In this document: positions 60,175 through 64,000 of the stretch, piece by piece
Numbering within the stretch: position 1 is the first letter of the stretch
How the letters are laid out: every line of letters starts with the position of its first letter
Assembly: GCA_028641055.1 (NCBI GenBank)
Contig: CM054061.1
Span: 58,202,825 to 58,266,824 of the forward strand
Reading direction: 5' to 3'
Source: Alopecurus myosuroides
Taxonomy: Eukaryota; Streptophyta; Magnoliopsida; Poales; Poaceae
DNA length: 64,000 nucleotides
The notes under the pieces: generated by a model
The model's input: the letters and a program-made list of their open reading frames with translations, nothing else
Database searches by the model: none
Told to the model about the DNA's origin: nothing
Program-made: the position numbers and the translations under genes

Positions 60175-61287
60175 ATGGATAGTTATAATTTTGGAGAGAT
60201 ATTTAGAAGTGATGCTCCTAGAAGGACGAGTCCCTCACGCTCATCCACTTCAGCGAGGCCATCGTATATTGAAGACATTATTGCATCAACTATTAACGAT
60301 GCAGGAGATGATGGTACCGTTCACCCATCTAGCTTTCCTTGCAATACATTTTTAAGAAGTGCAGGTTTATTAGATGACTTTCGTATGCTTATTGAAAGAG
60401 TTGGTCTCACCAACTTTATGGAGGATGAAAGCCCTCAGTATGACACGCTCACAAAAGCTTTTGTTAAGAGCTTTAAATTTCATAACACTCAATATGGTCC
60501 AACTGTTGCATTCAAGTTATATAGTAGTCCTACTTATTTATCCTTGGTGGATTTTTGTACTATTATAGGTATCAACGCCACCGGGACAGCGAGCGGGATT
60601 CTAGATAGACCAGCATACCTCTAGGGGCTCTACCAAGAGATCACCAACGACGATGGTTGATCATCCCAGCGTGGGAAGATAAGGAACATTCAGCTTCCTG
60701 CTCTTAGATATTTTACTTATTACCTTACTACTAGTATCCTTGGTAGGGAGAACACTAGCAATATTTCTAGTTACCACCTTGCTTTTCTTGATGCTGCACT
60801 AAACCATAGCATGAAGTATAACGTTGGTGCACTTGTTGCACGCCGCCTTGCTGTTTCAGGGCCTATTTTTGGGGGTATTATTGCTACATGTGTAACGATT
60901 GCTTTAAATGTTTCCATTAACCCCAATGATGAAATAATTGCTCCATGTAGGCTTAACCTTGCTGCCATGAAGTCCCATCAATTTGTCACTGCTAACTCTA
61001 CTAATGAACGTTTAGTGTATAGAGTTTTATATATGGATGGAGAGGAGCGAAAAGTTACTTTGCTGCAGCCTGTTTTGTTTAAGATTGACAGGTCACCATG
61101 GTTGCTCTCCAAGGAGCAGGTAGACGAGCATCTGAGCACCATGGAGTTTTACCGGCAGCAGGAGAGGCGAGACGTGCCTCCCAAGGACCACAACACGCAG
61201 TACACCGGCGCATCCTCGAGCACATATCAGGAGGAGGGTTCCTCCTCAGCATACTACGGGGGAGCCGCCTCATGGTCCCCTTGGTGA
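60175..61287 (+). pseudogene. Second gypsy ORF, Athila ORF-like, with two stops
   Basis: A single frame of about 371 codons from ATG 60175 (MDSYNFGEIFRSDAPRRTSP) to 61287, broken by TAG at 60622-60624 and TGA at 60658-60660. It contains a conserved-looking middle (NTFLRSAGLLDDFRMLIERV, IRNIQLPALRYFTYYLTTSI, GPIFGGIIATCVTIALNV) and a Ser/Gly/Tyr-rich tail. It is not gag, protease, RT or integrase. By position and general character it resembles the extra ORF of Athila-type elements (ATHILA ORF-1 / putative plant transposon protein); this assignment is inference. Its function is unknown. Confidence 0.6.
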
Positions 61288-63253
61288 TTGATCTCCACTT
61301 AGGCCAAAAGCCTAAGCTTGGGGGGAGGTATACCAACATCACACTCATTTATATATCATGTTCGGTCGGTTCTTTGTATATCCATGTTTTCTTTTCTCTC
61401 GCTTTCTTTCATTTCTTTTGTTGTTTTCGTTTCTTTCATTTCTCTTTGTTTTTATTGTTTTGTTCTTGTTTTCCAAAACACAAAAAGACCAAAAATATTT
61501 CTGTTGTTTCTCTTTGTTTGCCTCTTTAGTTTCTTTATTTGGCTTGCTTTATCCTTTAAGTTGCAGTTTAATATTCAAAAATCCAAAAAAAATTGCTTTG
61601 TTTGCTTGTTCTATTTCTGTTCGTACTTTAATTGAAAAATCCCAAAATATTTGTTGTTCTTCTTTGGTTTTGTAAAGTTTGTTGTAGAGTTCAACAGTCG
61701 TCCGTGACTCCATTGGAGCTTAGTTTTCATTATATATTATTCGAGCCACAAGTGAAGAGCAATAATGATGATCTATGACAATTCAAGTTGTGGTGGGAGG
61801 CTATTATGAACTCTATTTGATTCATTTTTTGTACATATATCCATCTATGTGAGCATGCTTAGTTTGTTCATATAAGATATATGTGACTTAATGGCTGCTT
61901 AATAATTCATACTCTCTCATGCTTTGTCCAATTTATTAATGGTAAATGACATGTCATATAAATATTTGTTCGCATTGTTCCATTCGTAGAAGGACATGAC
62001 ATTGTGGTAGCCTCCTCTGACTGTTTCATTTGAATCGACTTGGCACATGCTCGCGCATTCTAAGACTGAAAACAAAAGTCAATAAGCCTCGATGATTCAT
62101 TTTGCCTCAGAGTTCTAGTATCAATTTTGTGCCTTAGTTAACTTTACTTTGTCGCAAACATGATTATGATAGTTGTTGCTCTCTTGATTGTCGCTCCCTG
62201 TCTATTTGCTAGCCTTCACCTGAGTATGAGCTCTACTCATGCATCCAACTCCCAAAAACCAAAGTTTGCCAAATGTGTCCATCATACCTACCTATATGTG
62301 GTATTTAACTGTCACACCAAAGAAAATTGCTCATGTGCTACCTTTAAAACTTGCTAAAAATTATTCCTGTTTTGTGCACCTGTTTTAGCTCATGATGACG
62401 TAAATAGAGAATCTTTATCTCACTCGTTGATTGGATTTCACACCCTGGACTACTGGCTTCATCCGCTTATCCAAATGATAGAAGAGCTGGCAGCGGGGTG
62501 CCCAGCCCCAAATTAATACACACAGATTCTCTTCACTTTTTTTTCCCTGATTTATCAGTGAAAGCATAATTGTGTAAACAAAAGAGAAAGAGGGATGATC
62601 TTCTACCCAGATGCGTCCTTCACATGGGAGCCGCTCTCGTGAATCCAGTTGGCTTGTGACGTATTGTATTGTCTGTTTACCATTCATTGACATAAGCATA
62701 CACCTCTCTCAAAATGTTTTCAATACCTCTGTTTAATAAAATAAAAAGATCTAGCACATAAGTGATCCATGATTCTCTCTGCGAAGGGCCTTTCTTTTAC
62801 TTTTATGTTGAGTCTCCGCCATATTCTTTGAGCACTTTCTTGAGAGCACAATGGTTATTCTTAGTGTGATGTGTTTGTCCCAAAGTACGGTTGATTGTGG
62901 TATAACTTTGATACTTGTATCTTTGATATCTTTACTTCTAGTCTTCCCTTGAACTTCAGAGGTGCCCTGACATTTATGCTTTGCCCCACACTTAAGGGCA
63001 AGCGAGATACCACTTTATTAGATCTTTTATGAATATTACAATCTTGCAAATTGTTATGCTTCATGCTGTTTATTATTAATATGTTGTTATCTCCTCATGG
63101 TTTTCATAGCTTTTAAGTGACAATATCTTGAATGTATGTTATCATGAGCATAATTAAGTATTTGATCATATAGTGAGTATGTTTACATCATATGAAACAA
63201 ATGTGTTCGTAAAAGTCTTTTATCGCACTCAGTTGTCACTGAATTGCTTGAGG
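61288..63253 (+). other. Non-coding 3' region of plus-strand gypsy
   Basis: It begins just after AAGCTTGGGGGGAGGTATAC and is T-rich at 61370-61680. Parts match the 3' region of the minus-strand gypsy. It ends GAATTGCTTGAGGAC, where the polypurine tract and LTR start should follow but are missing. Confidence 0.7.
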
Positions 63254-64000
63254 ACACTTTTCTTATTGTTTACTCTAAACTTGTGTGTTTTGAATACAAC
63301 TAACACGGACTAACGTTGTTTTCAGCAGAATTACCTTGGTGTCTTGTTTTTGTGCAGAAAAATCAACTTTCGGGAAATTGCCCAGAAAAGACCCCATTGG
63401 TGTTTTCACACCGGAAGTCCCCGAGAGCTAGAAGGGGGCCAGGAGAAGAGCCACAGGGTGGCCACACCCCCCGGTGGCGCCCCCCTTGTCCGCGCCAGCA
63501 TAGGGTGTGGGCCACCCAAAGCCCCCCTCGGACTCCCCTTTCGACTACAAATAGTCTTCAACCCTAAAACGCAAGGGGGTTTGACAGTTTTCCAGACAGA
63601 AGTTCGTAGCTCCGCCGCCACCCCGAACCTCGATTCAGGATCAGAAGTTCCTGTTCTGGCACCCTGCCAGGATGGGGAATTGGAGGAGATCATCGCCATC
63701 GTCATCACCAACGCCTCTCCATCGACCATCCATGTTTCCCCCATCCATGTGTGAGTAATTACCCGGCTGTAGCCTGAAGGGGATGGTAGGGGTTGGATGA
63801 CATCGTTCATGTAATAATGCCGTGATTGTTAGGGCATAGTGCCCAGTATCCTCTTTTAGTGCTATTGACATTGTTGCAACTTGTTATGCTTAATGCTTGC
63901 CACTTTGGGCCCGAGTGCCATGATCTCAAATCTGAACATGTTATTGAATCATGATGATAATTATTGTTTCTTGATCATACCTGCAAGTTGTTTACACATA
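63254..64000 (+). repeat. 3' LTR of plus-strand gypsy, cut by window end
   Basis: Collinear with 46832-47102 and 55350 onward. The first 31 or so bases of the LTR are absent, and the right end lies outside the window. Confidence 0.85.

Larger units (their letters stand above)
46801..64000 (+). mobile_element. Athila-like Ty3/gypsy element, plus strand, nested and incomplete in window
   Basis: 5' LTR 46801-47102 plus 55350-56449, split by another element. tRNA-Asp-type primer-binding site at 56461. Decayed gag-protease 56636-59210. No RT, RNase H or integrase. A second decayed ORF lies at 60175-61287, followed by a long 3' non-coding region. The 3' LTR starts at about 63254 and leaves the window. 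The two LTRs differ at roughly one base in ten over the part compared, so this is older than the element inside it. Confidence 0.85.

Overview
The window looks like nuclear DNA of a large-genome grass, most likely a Triticeae species (wheat, barley, rye or Aegilops). The basis is two intron-less, very GC-rich kinase genes of monocot type and nested gypsy, copia, MULE, LINE and MITE insertions that fill most of the rest. The species call is inference from repeat style; no bacterial, viral or organellar gene was seen.

Core locus. Two paralogous MAPKKK17/18-like kinase genes lie in direct orientation (3670-5010 and 39109-40497). They belong to a tandem segmental duplication. Unit 1 starts before the window and can be followed to about 31580; unit 2 runs from about 36158 to about 45975. 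Promoter, coding region and downstream flank align between the units. Unit 1 has been expanded by a 4.98-kb copia element with identical LTRs (5697-10680), a 2.87-kb non-coding LTR element (11305-14176), a probable Helitron end (14189), a 5'-truncated LINE (16383-17087), a 10.9-kb LARD-like element with 3.58-kb LTRs (17675-28610), a broken MuDR-type MULE (about 29000-31384) and a retroposon-like insert (31585-32460). Within the duplication a segment of about 235 bp is inverted between the units (about 10963-11198 versus 41466-41702). Unit 2 carries a PIF/Harbinger-type element (42189-43122) and a short Stowaway-like MITE.

Right third (46194-64000). This is a nest of Athila-like Ty3/gypsy elements: a truncated LTR (46194-46800), interrupted by a plus-strand element (5' LTR from 46801, 3' LTR running off the window end), whose 5' LTR is itself interrupted by a complete minus-strand element (47103-55349). 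Both internal regions code only for decayed gag-protease. No reverse transcriptase or integrase is present; the plus-strand element instead has a second decayed ORF (60175-61287).

Most of the structure rests on LTR pairs, target-site duplications, primer-binding sites and protein motifs read directly from the sequence. Family names, relative ages and the Helitron call are inference.
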